Origin: Comamonadaceae bacterium
GTDB taxonomy: Bacteria > Pseudomonadota > Gammaproteobacteria > Burkholderiales > Burkholderiaceae_C
NCBI GenBank assembly: GCA_947460165.1
Contig: CANHKH010000206.1
Coordinates: forward strand, 1-6,279
DNA length: 6,279 nt
Reading direction: 5' to 3'
Positions 5,560 through 6,279 of the stretch are shown here, in pieces (the first letter of the stretch is position 1; every line of letters begins with the position of its first letter). Made by a program: the position numbers and the translations under genes. The notes beneath the pieces are model-generated. The model ran no database searches. It worked only from the letters and a program-made list of their open reading frames with translations, and was not told the DNA's origin.

Positions 5560-5612
5560 CGCCCCCTAAGGATCACGCAGGCGCTTGATCCGGTCGAACA
5601 CAGGACAACACC

Positions 5613-6279
5613 ATGCCCCAAGCCCACATCGGCGACATCCAAATGAATTACACCGTCCAAGGCACAGGCGACTGGCTGGTCATGGTGGGCGGTTATGCCA
5701 GCGGCAACCACAGCGCCTGGGGCGCTCAACTGGAGCGGGGGGCTCAAGACTTCAAGGTGCTGGCTTTTGACAACCGGGGCATAGGTGGCACTGACGCGCC
5801 CGATCACCCCTACACCACCGCCATGCTGGCGGCCGACGCCCTGGGCCTGATGGCACACCTGGGCATAGAGCGGGCCCATGTTCTGGGCAAGTCCCTGGGC
5901 GGAGCGATCGCCCAGCAAATGGCGCTGCAGCAGCCACAACGGGTGCGCAGCTTGGCCATGACCTCCACCTTCGGCAAGCTGGGCCAGCGCGGTCAAGACA
6001 TGGTGCGCTGGTGGATGGGCTCGGCCCAGGCCATGGGCATCAACCGCTGTTTTCTGGCGGGCCTGCTCACTTACTTTTACACAGAAAGTTATTACGAGAG
6101 CCAACGCGCCAAGATTGACGCTGGCATAGCCACCTTGCTGCAGGTGCACCGCCCGCTGCACGGCTACCTGAACACCGGCCACGCCCTGCTCACCCACGAC
6201 GTGATGGACCGCTTGCACCAGATCAGCTGCCCCACGCAGATTTTGATTGGCCGCAACGACCTGATCACCACCGTGGAGC
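5613..6279 (+). CDS. Alpha/beta hydrolase, 3' end beyond the window
   Basis: The first 222 codons of an alpha/beta-hydrolase-fold enzyme are present and the frame is open at the right edge. Seen are the oxyanion-hole strand with GGYAS (26-30, GG in place of the common HG), FDNRGIGGTDAP (52-63), the nucleophile elbow GKSLGG (92-97) with Ser94, and the acid residue Asp216 in LIGRNDLITT (211-220). The catalytic His would lie in the missing C-terminal part, perhaps 40-50 residues. The ATG at 5613 has AGGA (5602-5605) seven bases upstream. There is no signal peptide. The pattern is like 3-oxoadipate enol-lactonase (PcaD)-type and related esterases or C-C hydrolases, but the substrate is unknown. 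It follows a CMD-family gene, a pairing that also occurs in protocatechuate degradation. That resemblance is suggestive only, because a separate promoter appears to drive this gene. Confidence 0.9.
   Translation, partial: MPQAHIGDIQMNYTVQGTGDWLVMVGGYASGNHSAWGAQLERGAQDFKVLAFDNRGIGGTDAPDHPYTTAMLAADALGLMAHLGIERAHVLGKSLGGAIAQQMALQQPQRVRSLAMTSTFGKLGQRGQDMVRWWMGSAQAMGINRCFLAGLLTYFYTESYYESQRAKIDAGIATLLQVHRPLHGYLNTGHALLTHDVMDRLHQISCPTQILIGRNDLITTVE

Larger units (their letters stand above)
5345..5612. other. Intergenic region between the CMD and hydrolase genes
   Basis: The 268 bases carry no gene I can support in either direction; open frames here have no family motifs and no ribosome binding sites. 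The region contains a stem-loop (5402-5425), a doubled palindrome AGCGCT-TG-AGCGCT (5485-5498), a short inverted repeat (5518-5529) and a -10-like element (5551-5559). The long gap with its own promoter candidate suggests the hydrolase is a separate transcription unit. Confidence 0.55.

Noticed and set aside
5553..6218. Leftward frame of 221 codons opposite the alpha/beta hydrolase
   Set aside because: The plus strand has an intact hydrolase with nucleophile elbow and RBS; the antisense frame has low-complexity shadow composition.
1..6279. CRISPR array, insertion sequence, tRNA or toxin-antitoxin pair
   Set aside because: No regularly spaced repeats, transposase motifs, cloverleaf or small paired genes were seen on either strand.

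Overview
The window looks like a piece of a beta-proteobacterial chromosome, most likely Burkholderiales (Comamonadaceae-like). The coding DNA is GC-rich, and it carries a periplasmic Bug/TctC-type solute receptor without its membrane partners, which is typical of that order. The other genes are small catabolic enzymes. The taxonomic call rests on gene content and protein style, not on a marker gene.

Layout from left to right. Positions 1-321 hold no assignable gene; this is an AT-rich control region with three inverted repeats. A rightward WYL-domain transcriptional regulator follows (322-1296, TTG start). A leftward two-gene unit runs towards it: an acetamidase/formamidase-family amidohydrolase (3309 to 2317), then an SDR oxidoreductase (2263 to 1502), closed by a clear intrinsic terminator at 1456-1485. 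A divergent control region of about 280 bases (3310-3587) separates this unit from a rightward Bug-family periplasmic binding protein (3588-4556). Next comes a decayed N-terminal remnant of a TauD/TfdA-type dioxygenase (about 4569-4741), with an in-frame stop, a frameshift and loss of the rest of the gene. It abuts a carboxymuconolactone-decarboxylase-family protein (4742-5344). After a further 268 bases with a stem-loop, a small palindrome and an extended -10 promoter candidate, an alpha/beta hydrolase begins (5613) and runs off the right edge.

Taken together, the window reads as an accessory catabolic locus: one solute receptor plus an amide hydrolase, an alcohol/ketone oxidoreductase, a CMD-family protein and an alpha/beta hydrolase, with a WYL regulator nearby that may control part of it. 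The substrate cannot be read from the sequence. No CRISPR array, insertion sequence, tRNA or rRNA was seen. The most notable points are the dioxygenase remnant, the SDR with Asp at the usual catalytic Asn position, and the inverted repeat in front of the regulator. I found no convincing previously undescribed system.
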